A stretch of 64,000 nucleotides of DNA from Rosellinia necatrix (Eukaryota; Ascomycota; Sordariomycetes; Xylariales; Xylariaceae). Under the pieces are notes generated by a model. That model made no database searches and was not told where the DNA came from. It saw only the letters and a list, made by a program, of their open reading frames with translations. Below, piece by piece: positions 45,291 through 57,798 of this stretch. The translations under genes and the position numbers were made by a program. Within the stretch, counting starts at the first letter, position 1. Each line of letters starts with the position of its first letter. The stretch covers positions 4,092,001 through 4,156,000 of the forward strand of contig JAGYVD010000002.1 of the NCBI GenBank assembly GCA_021209875.1. The letters run 5' to 3'.

Positions 45291-48200
45291 CGGCTTCCAT
45301 GTCCGCTGGCCCATGCGGCGAAATCACCGCATCGCACGGGTTGGCCATCGACATTCGGGATCAGCATTATAACAAAAAGCTTTCTGACCCCATCACATCC
45401 GTCCTGGCGCTGACACATTCTCCGCAACTATTGCAGCTCGTATGCCTCTTAGCGGCGGTACTAGTTGCTGCATAGGTCCTTGAACCATCACGGAATCATA
45501 TATCTTATACTCTTCGTTTTATTACAGCAACGAGGACGTCTATCTAATTGGTAGCTTGTTATCAGTCGCACACCGCCGCATCGATATCTATTATTATTAT
45601 TATATACACCTAGTTACCTAAACATCGATCTGCTCGAGTTCGTTTATGCATGGCTACTAACACCGGGGTAAGCTGCCCTCTCCCAGTCGCCCTCTTTCCC
45701 TCCGTCTCTTTTCCCTCCCTCCCTGGCCCTTGCATCTTGGCGTAGCCTAAGCTCTCGAGTCTCCTTGGTCCATGAACGGAAGTCCCCACGATGTATTGGT
45801 CCTCTACAATCCTAGCCTATTTGCCTGCAGTCATCGTTGATGATATCGCGAAGCCTCGCTGGCCCTATGGTTATTCTGTACAACCCACATATCTGAAGCG
45901 TCTTATCATGTTTCTAAACGAGTCCAATGCCAGACGTGCGTCGTGCAGGTTTGTGATATAGGCTCGACGATGGGCTTACACAACGCGCTGGGCATCAGAT
46001 TCCAATCCGCGGCCCAGGCGGCCCTGCGGAGGGTGACCCGGCCATAAGAATGGCGTTGCCATACAGGCATCTATCTGCTACACGTTCAACGTTTGGGCTT
46101 CCGCGGCCGAGTGTTCCGGGGCTGTGTGTGTCCCGGGTAGGAGGTCTTCCGGTATGCGATATCTCAATGCGACTTACTCGCCTTGTGTGCGGGCTGGTAA
46201 TAATATATATCTTGATTCCGCCCTCAACACCAATCGGAAGCATAAGAGACGGCATGGAGAAAGCCTCCTCGTTCGCATGGAAGGCGGCGAATCCGAGGGC
46301 TGGCGATGCGCCTGGTGCTATAGAAACGCAATGCCGATCCCAACGCAATCAGGCGCCGCATTATGCAAACCCACGTAGCGGCTACATATAGTATGCCGTA
46401 CGTGTTCATTAGTTTATTACGGCTGCCCAGATAGGTAGGCACGAGGTAAGCACCGAGGTCCTCTTGCTCACCGTCTCGGCCGAATACCTGCCTGGGTACT
46501 GACTACATGGCACGGCCCGCGATCTCGTCATTGTTCCAACCCCGTGGGGTAATGTCATATAGCAGATTCCAGATGTCCCAGACAGAGGGCAGACAAAGCA
46601 TCCTGACACGGCATGGAGTCACGACAGCAAGCAATAAGCGTACAAACAATGTTACGCGAAGCTGACTTGTGTGCTTGAGGTAATCACAAGACCGTGTTTA
46701 AGCTTATCCCCGTTCGCCCGTGCCCGTAACGATTGGTTCGTACGAGGTCGACGACCCCGGATAACTCGAACGGACGGCCTGGCCTGGCTATGTACGACGC
46801 GAAGTCGGCCCAAAGCTAAGGATAAATCAAGAGTGACCCCCTCCTCCCCCCCCTGCCCTGCCCTGGCAAGCGCATCTCCGCGCGCTGTCAGTGTCTCTAT
46901 GCGGATCTGAGTCCTTTGTCTACCCCGGGAGACAAGAGATACTTTGTAGATCGACTTTCACTGCTTACCCTACCTCACTATCAGGGATCCATGTACAACA
47001 AGGGCCCGACAGGCACGACGTCAATCGATTAACCCACCCCTCCCCCCCTCCCCCCTTTTCCCTTGCTTCTCCGCCTTCGGCCATGTCTATTGAAACCTTA
47101 CGAAAGCAACCAAACATTGATATATTTTGTGTCCGTAGTATAGTAGATACATGCTCCTTGTCAGATGAACAAATCTCCTCCTCCTCCTAACCCGCCTACC
47201 CGCCTGCCCCTCAACCAAGCCATGGTTAACGCCACGTAAATAAAATATGTGCTGATCAACGAGAAAGAGAGGTGGGTTGGACGGAGGACGGGTACCCACC
47301 CATCTATCTATATATTTGCACACGCAGAGACGGGCGAATCTCACGTGCCGAATTCCCCCCAACCTCGACCGGCGTACTATGTACATATCTTGGGTCCCTC
47401 CGACGGATGGGAGTGGGCAGAGCGAGGGCGAACGGGGAACGCCTCGGTCCGCGAACCAGGTTTGACTAGGTGGCGTGCATAGGGCGATAGCAAGCACATC
47501 TCGAAACGCCCGGTTGCTTAGCTGCGAGCGTCAGCCGGAGTACATATATATGTAACATGCATGACCTCTTCCAGCCCCCCCTCTTCCTTGGTTCGGACTG
47601 TCAGCCCTTCTAGTAAGGTGTGGGAGTTAACCCCGGGGAGCGAAGAGAGAAATAGGCTGGCGTGGCGGGGAGGAATTGGATGGGGGGATTGGGGGAGATG
47701 CGATGCGATGCCACACTTACTCCAAAACAAGCGTGATAACGTACATTGAGAGAGAGAGGCGTGGGGCTCCTGCGGTGGTAATGGAGAATTAGCCTATTTC
47801 TCTAGATTCTAGATTGGCGAACAATCCCTCGCCTCCTACCCTGCATTTGGTAGCTTAGCCGCCGTGGATCAGGCAAGTAACGGAGCTCTCAGGTGGTAAT
47901 TGTTAGTATTGCTCTTCCGTCGGACTTGTCGCCATTCAAGTAAAGGGGGTTGCCTGTTGTCTATAGTCGTAGCCCGCGGGGGAATTCATTGTTAAATAGC
48001 CTGTCGCGCTTCGTGTCTGGGGGCTATTTGTTCTTTTAGAGTGTGCATTTAACCCGCCTCCAAAGATTTCTGCTCCACAAGACCAATCAATATACGCCTT
48101 AGTTATCATGGTGCGAAAGAATGCTCACACATAGGGCGAAGTTCGACAAATAGGGATACAGGGAGCCAATGTGAAAAATTAAAAAAATTAAAAAATAAAA

Positions 48201-48429
48201 GAAAAATTAGAAGCTAAAGAGACCAAGAAAGGGATTGTTTTAAAATTTTGTTCATTTAGTATATACAACCAATACCCCCACCAGGCTTGGCCGGCTATGG
48301 CTCAAAACTCCAGTGCAATATATCCAATTTCTATGTACAATTCATGTAATCCGTACACGCCTATTCGTGTACGATCACTCCTACCAGGGGTATCTATCAT
48401 CCATTCCATCCATCATCATCTATCTATCA

Positions 48430-49873
<1,444 letters not shown>

Positions 49874-50035
49874 CTTGACGAGACTAATGAGACAGATTTG
49901 AAGAAGGTAAGAGGTATGACAAGAAGATGGACTCTTCGCTTCGACAACAAGGCCCGTGAATATGGGATAGGATGAGATGAGATGGAATGGGATGGTGAGG
50001 CAAACGAAGGCTTCTTGGAGGTGGAAAACGATCCC

Positions 50036-50043
50036 TTTTTATA
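50036..50043 (-). promoter_or_regulatory. TATA box of the subtilisin gene
   Basis: TATAAAAA on the minus strand, 163 bp upstream of the ATG at 49873. Strong TATA boxes are common in highly inducible secreted-protease genes. Confidence 0.6.
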
Positions 50044-51919
50044 AAACCAATATCTCCCCGCCAGAGGCTATGTTTCTTTCTTCCACATCATTTGTTCGCA
50101 TCTTCACCTTCCATCGTGGCTGATCATTCCCAATTCCAGTAGCTCCCATGGCATAATCACAGGCCAAGGTGAGGTGGATTCTTGCCAGGGGCTCTGGCGG
50201 TTGGGACCCCACTGCCGGATTTGGGGCTGGACAAAGGACCGAACAATTCGAGCTCGGATAGCTGTCCGTGGACGTGAGGCCTAGCAACCCTAGTTAAAAG
50301 GGCTATATGCCGGGTCGATCAGAGGTGGATACAGGCAGACAAAGCAAGACGTCGTAGGATGCAGTTTCCCATCCAACCAAGCGTGTTTGGCTGTTCGAGT
50401 TGGCAGATCCAGGCGGCTCAGGTCATAAGCTTTGGTGTCTGCCGGCGTTCTGCTGGAGAGGCATGCAAGCAATAGATGTCGATCATCTAATCAGGCCAGT
50501 CTTGTCACCAGGCTTCGGCGAATGATTGGGAGCAGACCAAGCATTCGCATCTCTTATCAGGTGGGGTTGAGATGAGCTGGGGGCACTGACGGGAGAAGCG
50601 CGCTCCAATGACTGCCACGAAGGTGCTAGAGCTAGAGATCTGGAGATGGCACGTTCGGCTGACGCCAAGAGATGATCAGCCTCGAGTTTTGATTGCAGTT
50701 GGTGGTAACAAGCAACTGGCCAAGCGAAACAGCCGGCCTCATGCTTGTCCTCGGAGTTTTGTCCTTCCCTATCTGGAATTGTTACCCCAACTTTTCAACT
50801 TTTAGAGACCAAGGGCCCTTCGGCCGATTCATAGAGTCTGGCGAAGATCGACGACAACAGCAGCGAGATCTCGGTACATTGCCATTGGCCCTTACATATT
50901 CCCCGTGATCGCTCAAGTAGGTAGAAATGATCCGCGAAATGGTCAGTGACAAACATTTCAGCGCCAAGACAACCTAACGACAAGCTTCGGGTGGAGCGAG
51001 TCGGTCGGTCGGTGCCATGGGAGGGAGCCCTGGGGGGCCATGGAAAAGCTTGGTCAGAGTTGGCCGAGGTACCAGATGCAACCGTTTCATCAGAAATAGA
51101 ATTCGACGAGGCCGATGCCTGCACCACAGCCTCTGGCGCTCTCAGCCGAAGCTTATGAGCTTCGCAACTCACCATGGAGCGACCGTTTTAGCCTCCCATT
51201 GGCTCACACTGCGTTATAGCCATGACCTAGCTAGTTTGTGGTAATGGACCGACTTACGAGATGCCAAGCGCCAACCGGGTCACCATACACACGCCAAATA
51301 CGTACGTAGCAGTGCTCAGATAAGGGGATGGGCCAGTTTGGTTCCCGACCGTTACCCACTCCGATCCCTCTGTGCGGTTCCGCTGCCGGAAGGCGAGTGC
51401 AAATCGCTGCCACACACGGAAACCCGCCTCGACCAGACGCATGGCCGACCTTACTCTCTGTGGAAGGACGAGGCCAGACGGTCCTGACCGGCCGGAGCAA
51501 CAACATCACGCAGGGCAACATTATCTGATAGTGAGGGAATCCGGCGCTACGATTTGCGAAGTCGCCATCCGCCAAGCCAGCCCGTCTACCGCCGATCAAC
51601 GACTTCTGGTACTGTAGCTCGGGTTCCGAGGGCCTGCTCAGTGACTTACGGCCTAGGCGATGCATTGTTCTTCGCCTATGCCGCGTGCTTCTCTCGTCCC
51701 ACGGATATCTCGAAGACGGACAGCGCAGAGGCTAGCGACCACGTAACCTGCCTAATGAGGGAGATCATCGTGTCGGCCAAGCATTTGGCGAGGATTTGAC
51801 GATGGCTTCAGCCTCGGCCCAATATACTCAATGGCGGGAAATTGGGTAGCAAGAAGCCAGCACATTTACCGTACCGGACAGGGTAACCTCGAAGGGCGCA
51901 TCTTCCATATTGCATGGCT

Positions 51920-51965
51920 GGAAACCTGGGAAACCTGGGAAATCTGGGAAATCTGGGAAACCTGA
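51920..51965. repeat. 9-bp repeat, unit GAAACCTGG
   Basis: Five copies, two of them GAAATCTGG, in noncoding sequence. Confidence 0.88.
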
Positions 51966-52627
51966 TGAGTCTCAGGTAACAATTAGGGGGCTGGTCTCTG
52001 GCCGTTTTGATGCTTGAGTATATTTCGTAATTGCGCTGATGGTAGGTAACGTTATGGTAACATCAGGTAGTCAGTCGGCCGACGGCAATTCGAGAGATGC
52101 TCATACAAGACGGATCCAGGCACGCAAGGCAAGGGCCTGCAGGCAGGGGCTCTCTCTCGGTATGTAGAGTACGTCCCGAATGGAACCCAAGACATTCAGG
52201 TACCTGCTTATGTACGTCATTGGCGTAACCTGAGCGAGTGTTACGTGCTTCCCTCCCGGCGATGGCCAAGACACTACCTACCCACCCAAGGCGGGTACGT
52301 ATACATGCCCAGATACTGAATGCCGAAACTCACTGCCCAGTAGGTACCTGTACATTCAATCGTGCGTTTTGTAAAAGGCGACATCTTTTTTGTCCGAGCC
52401 TTCGCCTTTTTAATGACCTTTAAACGCCTTTAGCTACTATACACTAGTTATACATATATTCAAATGCCTAGTACGCAAATCAATTCCCCTCCCGAGACGG
52501 TAGTCTGTTGTTGATCGATCAGATATCGGATCTAATAGCCGCGAGCGATCTTCATCAGCCTACTGATCTTCAGGGACCACCATGAACGACTACGCTTGTG
52601 CTGTGCCACAAACAGAATAATAGTTAC

Positions 52628-52672
52628 TTACGCCCCGCATGCCCACATGCCCACATGCCCGCATGCCCGCCA
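52628..52672. repeat. 8-bp repeat, unit ATGCCCRC
   Basis: About four to five copies of ATGCCCAC/ATGCCCGC in noncoding sequence. Confidence 0.8.
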
Positions 52673-53389
52673 GATCGTAGTCGCCCATCAACGCTTCCTG
52701 TCATATTTATTTAGGATATCATGCGGCCATGGTTGGTATGGTGGGCGGTGTGCTTTATTTCAGGAAGATCTTTATGCGTAAAATATGCCGGTCTGATCGA
52801 CTTAGGGATGAAGGCTCCTTCTAGTACGAGTGCTCCAATGTGTAAACATGGTAAACATGGCGAAGTCTATATTTGGTTGGCCCCGCTAACCGTGGCGTGG
52901 CGTGGCGTGGTGGCCTAAGCTGCCGATGTGGCTACGCATATCAACGAGCCACACCGTAATTCCCACTCGATCCTTTCCACTAGTCATAGCATAGTAGTGT
53001 AATATACTTTCTAACCCAGGTAGGTTAGCAATTATATGGACACTTACCTGATTTGGTGGTTCGATGAAAGTACATACACTCAATAAGTACTTACTTACAA
53101 AGCCTTCCCTGACATTTCATGTCTCGTCTTCATGAGAAACCAGAAGGCTTGTTGATCTCCAAGTTGGTGTTATAGCAAGGAAATCGCCAGTAGTCCATGG
53201 GCAATACATACTTCTCACGGTAGTATCTGCATAGTAGAGTAGATCGGTAGCAGGAACCATGGCTAATTTTAGTCGCTCTGCTGTTCAAAATCCACCACAA
53301 ACCCAGTAGAATTCCCACTGGAACCATGCATGAGGAATGATGTGATCGCCCTCATCATCTTTGAGCAACATAGCCCTTGACCGTGACCA

Positions 53390-53478
53390 GATTCCCTTTA
53401 CAGATTCCCTTTACAGATTCCCTTTACAGATTCTCTTTACAGATTCTCTTTACAAATTCTCTTTACAGATTCCCTTTG
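53390..53478. repeat. 13-bp minisatellite, unit GATTCCCTTTACA
   Basis: About seven copies. The first three and the last read CCC and the middle ones read CTC, so variants are grouped, as expected if neighbouring units were copied from each other. Confidence 0.92.
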
Positions 53479-54266
53479 GGTGTTACTATGTATGGATGGA
53501 AGCTCTTGGTGGAGTACTAAATATCCTTGTCTAGGGATATGAGGGGTTACATTAGTTATCGCAAGTCAAGCCTTATTCGGGATTCCTTCCCAGGCGAAAA
53601 CACTTGTGGAAGCAAGCTCTGGGCATATGGTGGCTGGCCTCTTAAAAATAACTTTGGATTGCAGCAGGGGGACGAGACGACTCCGTAGTATTAGTTTTCA
53701 CATCAGGCCGTGCAGGGGAAAGCAGACTGCAGCGGTTCATGATTACTTTAGTAATTTACCTACCCAGGTAAAATACTACCTAGTGTAGGTAGAATAGCAG
53801 GGATTGCATGGAGGAAAACTCCCATTTGAATTGTCAGTTTACAATACTAATAATACTGACGGCTTACACGTGTAACACTGATGATTGGAACAAAAATAAA
53901 TGCGGCCATCATAATAACACATCATTGCTACCACAATATTGAAGTTATAGCTAAAATCAAGCAATTAAAAGAACAATTAGTAAGAAGACAGTGCGTCGAC
54001 TTTAGAAAACCCCCGCTGGTATTCTTGTGTGGTAATTAACTCAGGCGGGAAGGACTAGCCGGGGCAATAGCTTACCCCAACCTAGGAATCTATCTAGCCT
54101 AGACCAGATTCGGATTGTATCTACAACACACAAATACCTACCTTAGGTACCTACCTACCTTAGGTACCTACATACAAAGCACGAACTCGCGCTCGCACTC
54201 GCACTCGCACGGTAGAAAGACCTGATTTACCGTCCCTGTGTCCAACCACATTTAACCAGCCAGAAG

Positions 54267-54977
54267 ATGTCCATTTCGATCCGAGACTCGATCCGCTGGC
54301 CGCCGGACCCGGCCTCGGAGCCCACGTCGACGGTCGTCCTGACGTCACCGGGGCGCCGCTTCGTCGACGTCCGGGTCCTCCTCCCAGAGGAGGCCGGCGG
54401 CGGCGGCGGCGGCCTCGACTGGGCGTTCGCGGGCACCTCGTCGTCGGCGGAGGTCGGGGACGGCGTGTGGCACACGACGTGGCGCCACGTCGTGGACTCG
54501 CGGACGAGCGCGCCGGCGTCGGTGGTGGACGAGGGGGACGTGCTCCCGCGCGGCGACGGGGTCACGCTGGAGACGGGCCGCATGGTGAACCCCGCCACGG
54601 GGCGCGTGGCCGAGTACGAGGAGGTGTGGGCCGACCTCGAGCCCGAGGCCGTGCCCGAGGCCGGCCGGGACTCACCAACCGGGTCGATTCGGGGCGCGCG
54701 CTACGTCGTGGTCGAGCTGAGCCACGAGGCGCGGGTGGAGAGGGGCATGGTGGTCTGCCTCGGCCGGCGTTGCCAGGGCGTGGTGAGGGTGGGCGATCGC
54801 TTCGCCGCGGAGAGGTGGCTGTGGGGAGACGGGACGTGGCAGCGCAAGTACCGGTTCGGTGGTCAGTGGATCCCCGGCCCCGAGCAGATGGGTCGTGATA
54901 CCTTGTCCGTGGGGGATGAGGTCGGGCTGCCGGACGCCCTCCAGCGGTGGACGGTCGTCGAGGTCGGCTATTTGTAA
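54267..54977 (+). CDS. HRI1: Hri1 family protein
   Basis: Single exon, 236 residues. It matches the Hri1 family, a fungal-specific protein made of two related beta-barrel halves whose biochemical role is unknown; yeast Hri1 was found as a Hrr25- and Sec72-interacting protein. Features are the start MSISIRDSIRWPPDPASEP with TSTVVLTSPGRRFVDVRVL, then LDWAFAGTSSS, GVWHTTWRHVVDSRT and EGDVLPRGDGVTLETGRMVN in the first half, and VVVELSHEARVERGMVVCLG and GVVRVGDRFAAERWLW in the second. The coding region is strongly GC-rich (many GGC/GTC codons) compared with the AT-rich desert upstream. Its stop is 53 bp from the stop of the convergent monooxygenase gene, so the 3' UTRs must overlap or be very short. 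A (CGCACT)n-like repeat sits about 60 bp upstream of the start. Confidence 0.88.
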   Translation: MSISIRDSIRWPPDPASEPTSTVVLTSPGRRFVDVRVLLPEEAGGGGGGLDWAFAGTSSSAEVGDGVWHTTWRHVVDSRTSAPASVVDEGDVLPRGDGVTLETGRMVNPATGRVAEYEEVWADLEPEAVPEAGRDSPTGSIRGARYVVVELSHEARVERGMVVCLGRRCQGVVRVGDRFAAERWLWGDGTWQRKYRFGGQWIPGPEQMGRDTLSVGDEVGLPDALQRWTVVEVGYL

Positions 54978-55030
54978 CTCTTTTCTACATAGTTCCCACT
55001 GTCTGGCTATGAATTACCCCTCGCCCATTA

Positions 55031-56634
55031 CTACCTCGCCCCCTCCTCCATGCTCAACGCCTCTCTCGCCACCTCAAAGGCGTCGTAGTGGAACAACACC
55101 TCGCGAAACTCGTCCGACCAAGGCAGTGCCTCCGGCGGCGGCAGCGGGCCGTGATAAAACCTTCGAATCTCCTCTTCGACGCCGCGGATACGTAGCGCCT
55201 CCGGTCCTCCATTCGAGACTATCATGGTGAGGTTACATCGTGGGATCCGCAGCTTGTCAAACAGTTGAAGGCGTTCTTGGACGATGCGTTCTATTCTTCC
55301 ATTTACCCCTTCCACGGGGCCCCCGGCATCCTTCTTCCCTGCCTCTGCACCGTTGTCATAACCATCGGTAGGGCTGCCCCTATAGCCTTCGAGTCCCTTG
55401 AATAACACCTCCAACACGCTCGCGCTCTCAATAGCGACCGCGCATCCCGCGGCGTGCGTCGGCAACATGACATGAGCAGCGTCTCCTATAATAGCGGTCC
55501 TTCCACGCACAAAACTCTCCAGCGGTGGACGTCTGAATAGCCGATGCACTCTGATGCCATCTTCAGAAGCCATCGATATAATACGACGAGTCGCTGGGTG
55601 AAAGTTGGATATGGTTTTGAGGACGGTTTCTTTCGCCGCCCTCGCATGCCATAGCACATCATCATACCCACTGTCTCGTTTGTCATTAAACAGCCCACTC
55701 TGAGCGTCATGGGATGGCGAAGCGTGGGTGTCGCTGGATGGAGACAGCGAAGAGGGATGATCCTCGGTATCATGCACCATGGCATTATTCAACACCCTCC
55801 CGCCACGGCAGGTATAAGTGATCCAGAGAATACGCTTCGCGTTATCAACCCAGGCGAGAAAACCCGGCGGCCTATCGCGGTACTGTCCCGCAAGCTCAGG
55901 ATCCGCCATCACGTCATCCATGGAAACAAGCCAGCGGTAGATGGAGCGGCCTGTCGGCTGGGCCGGAACCGGGCGACCGGCGAAGTTGGTCAGGAGGTTG
56001 CTCTTTTCGGACTTGTCAGCCAACGCCCTCTTCTTTTCCCCGCGGCAGAGGGGGGAGGGGAAGGGGGGAGAAATCGACTTACGTGTGCGCCGTCGGCGAT
56101 TATAACCAGATCTTTCTGCACCTTTCTCCCATCCGCCAACTCCAACACGCCGCTCTCGCAATCCACGCCCCGGACCTCGCACCCTAGATGGATGGCGACG
56201 GGCGTGCCTGTGCCGACTATGCTTCCGCCTCCGCTTCCACCGTCGCTGTCCAGCCGCTCGTCCTCCGTCGCGAGAGACCGCAGCCCGCGGTGCAGATCCA
56301 CGCGGTGGAAGCTCAGGCTCGGGGAGCCCATCGCCGCCTCGATGTCCTCGTACGTCGATTCGAACACAGTCCTCAGGTGCGCGGCCTCGGCGTACCGCGT
56401 GTGCAGGTTGGGCATGGGGTCGGCGGCGGCGAGGTCGAAGCCCCAGCGCCGCAGCGCCGCCGTCGCGTTCGGCGGCGTCGAGATTGCGGCCCCGATCTCG
56501 TGCCCGAACCTCGAGCGCTCGTATACCTCGACGCGGAGCCCCGCGCGCCGCAGCGCCACGGCGGCGCTGAGGCCGGCGATCCCGCCCCCGACTATGCCGG
56601 CCGTCGGGGGCTGCGATGGGTCTCGTGATGGCAT
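55031..56634 (-). CDS. FAD-dependent monooxygenase (salicylate hydroxylase-like)
   Basis: Two exons, 56634-56083 and 56002-55031 (phase 0), give 507 residues. It is a class A flavoprotein monooxygenase, which uses NAD(P)H and O2 to hydroxylate an aromatic or similar substrate. The dinucleotide-binding motif is GIVGGGIAGLSAAVALRRAG (residues 13-32) followed by VEVYERS. A DG motif (LVIIADGAH) ends exon 1. The second FAD-binding motif, GRTAIIGDAAHVMLPTHAAG, is in exon 2. The SFHRVDLHRGL segment after the first strand is typical of salicylate hydroxylase and kynurenine 3-monooxygenase-like proteins. Between the DG motif and GDAAH is a long low-similarity insert with Ser/Asp-rich sequence (about 55650-55790) that may be poorly ordered. 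No neighbouring biosynthetic gene hints at a substrate. The acceptor of the intron reads GAAAAG before AGC AAC. Confidence 0.86.
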
Positions 56635-57798
56635 CGGGGAGGGGGGGTGGTCTGCTTCGCTTTAGCTCGATTCGTCGGGTTTCGCCGGGGAGCAGTTGCG
56701 AGACGACAATGGTTATCAGCGTCGACGGGGTGTGCAGCAGGTAAAGCGCCCGGGAATGCGTTAAAATACGCAGATGGCTGGGTTATCGGACTTCCCCTTC
56801 TCCATTCCGTACGGGAATCCAAGCAATGGCACGCTCACGTTTGGCAGCTTAAAGAAACCTAATCCAGATCGAAGCCTTTTTACATTTTGTTCCACACTCG
56901 CGGCCGTTTTATCAAGCAGTGCTTACGCTCTCCATCCATAGGATTAATTATACCCGGGACGCACTGCAGCAGACGGGGTAGCTAGGTTATCTATCTGCCT
57001 ATAAAGCCAGTAATTGGCACCGGCTTTGTGTGGTGACTGGTCACACAGTGTCAACCCGGGCTGGGGTTATATCAATGGTGCGGATATTACCTAGCAAGCG
57101 ACTACTAGCCTGTGAACGATTGATGGATGTATTTATTGTATTATCCTGAAACGTATATCAAGACCCGGGGGACGAGTGAATATACACGTGTGGCCTCTGC
57201 CGACCGGCCGGTGGCCTAATGCCCGTTTTCCATATTAGAGTTTGGGCATGCAAAAGGCTTGTTCGCTCTGCTAAACTGTGAGGATTTACTTTGGCTATCC
57301 GGTGGCAATCCTACAGTGTGGTAAAAACCCTTGCAGTAGGCATTAAGAGGTTGTGGTGCAGTGGGAAATAGCAATTTAGAGATGGGAAAAAAGATGGGCC
57401 AAGAATGGCAATCGCCGAGAGGTGTTCTATTTAAGCTACGTGAAGGTTTTCGATTTCGCATTTCACCCTAACATCTTCCCACTTGCCTCATGGTGGACTC
57501 TCACTCTACATGCACCCCTAACTGTTTTGATATGACCCCGACCCATTCATGCTGTGATCTGAATTGACTCCGCCTTGTGCCCCTGCCTCGCTGACCATGC
57601 ATGAAAAAAAAAAAAAAAGGAGAGAAATCCCAAAGAACCAGAGTCGCCGGGCGCACGAGCAAGCCGAATCCATGCGCCTGGAATGTGACCGCGAAACCCT
57701 TATCCCAACCAGCATTCCACGTTGCAGGGTATATAGTCCCGACAGTATCCCAAACTAGAGACAAGTAGCCATATGGAGAAAGTTTAGACAGTTCCCAA
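56635..57798. other. Spacer upstream of the monooxygenase
   Basis: No gene. The left part is the monooxygenase promoter and 5' UTR and the right part is the 3' flank of the next minus-strand gene. An A14 run lies near 57604-57617. Open frames of 60-87 codons overlap and lack motifs. Confidence 0.55.

Larger units (their letters stand above)
49874..54266. other. 4.4-kb gene desert upstream of the subtilisin
   Basis: The first 200 bases are the subtilisin promoter and 5' UTR. Elsewhere I see no supported gene; overlapping open frames around 50480-51800 (up to 144 codons) carry no family motif. Short tandem repeats occur at 51920-51965, 52628-52672 and 53390-53478. The last 150 bases, with TAGGTACC sequence at 54133-54175 and a CGCACT repeat, belong to the HRI1 upstream region. 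Confidence 0.5.

Noticed and set aside
51231..51665. 144-codon minus-strand open frame in the desert upstream of the subtilisin
   Set aside because: No ATG-context, motif or splice support, and opposite-strand frames of similar length overlap it.
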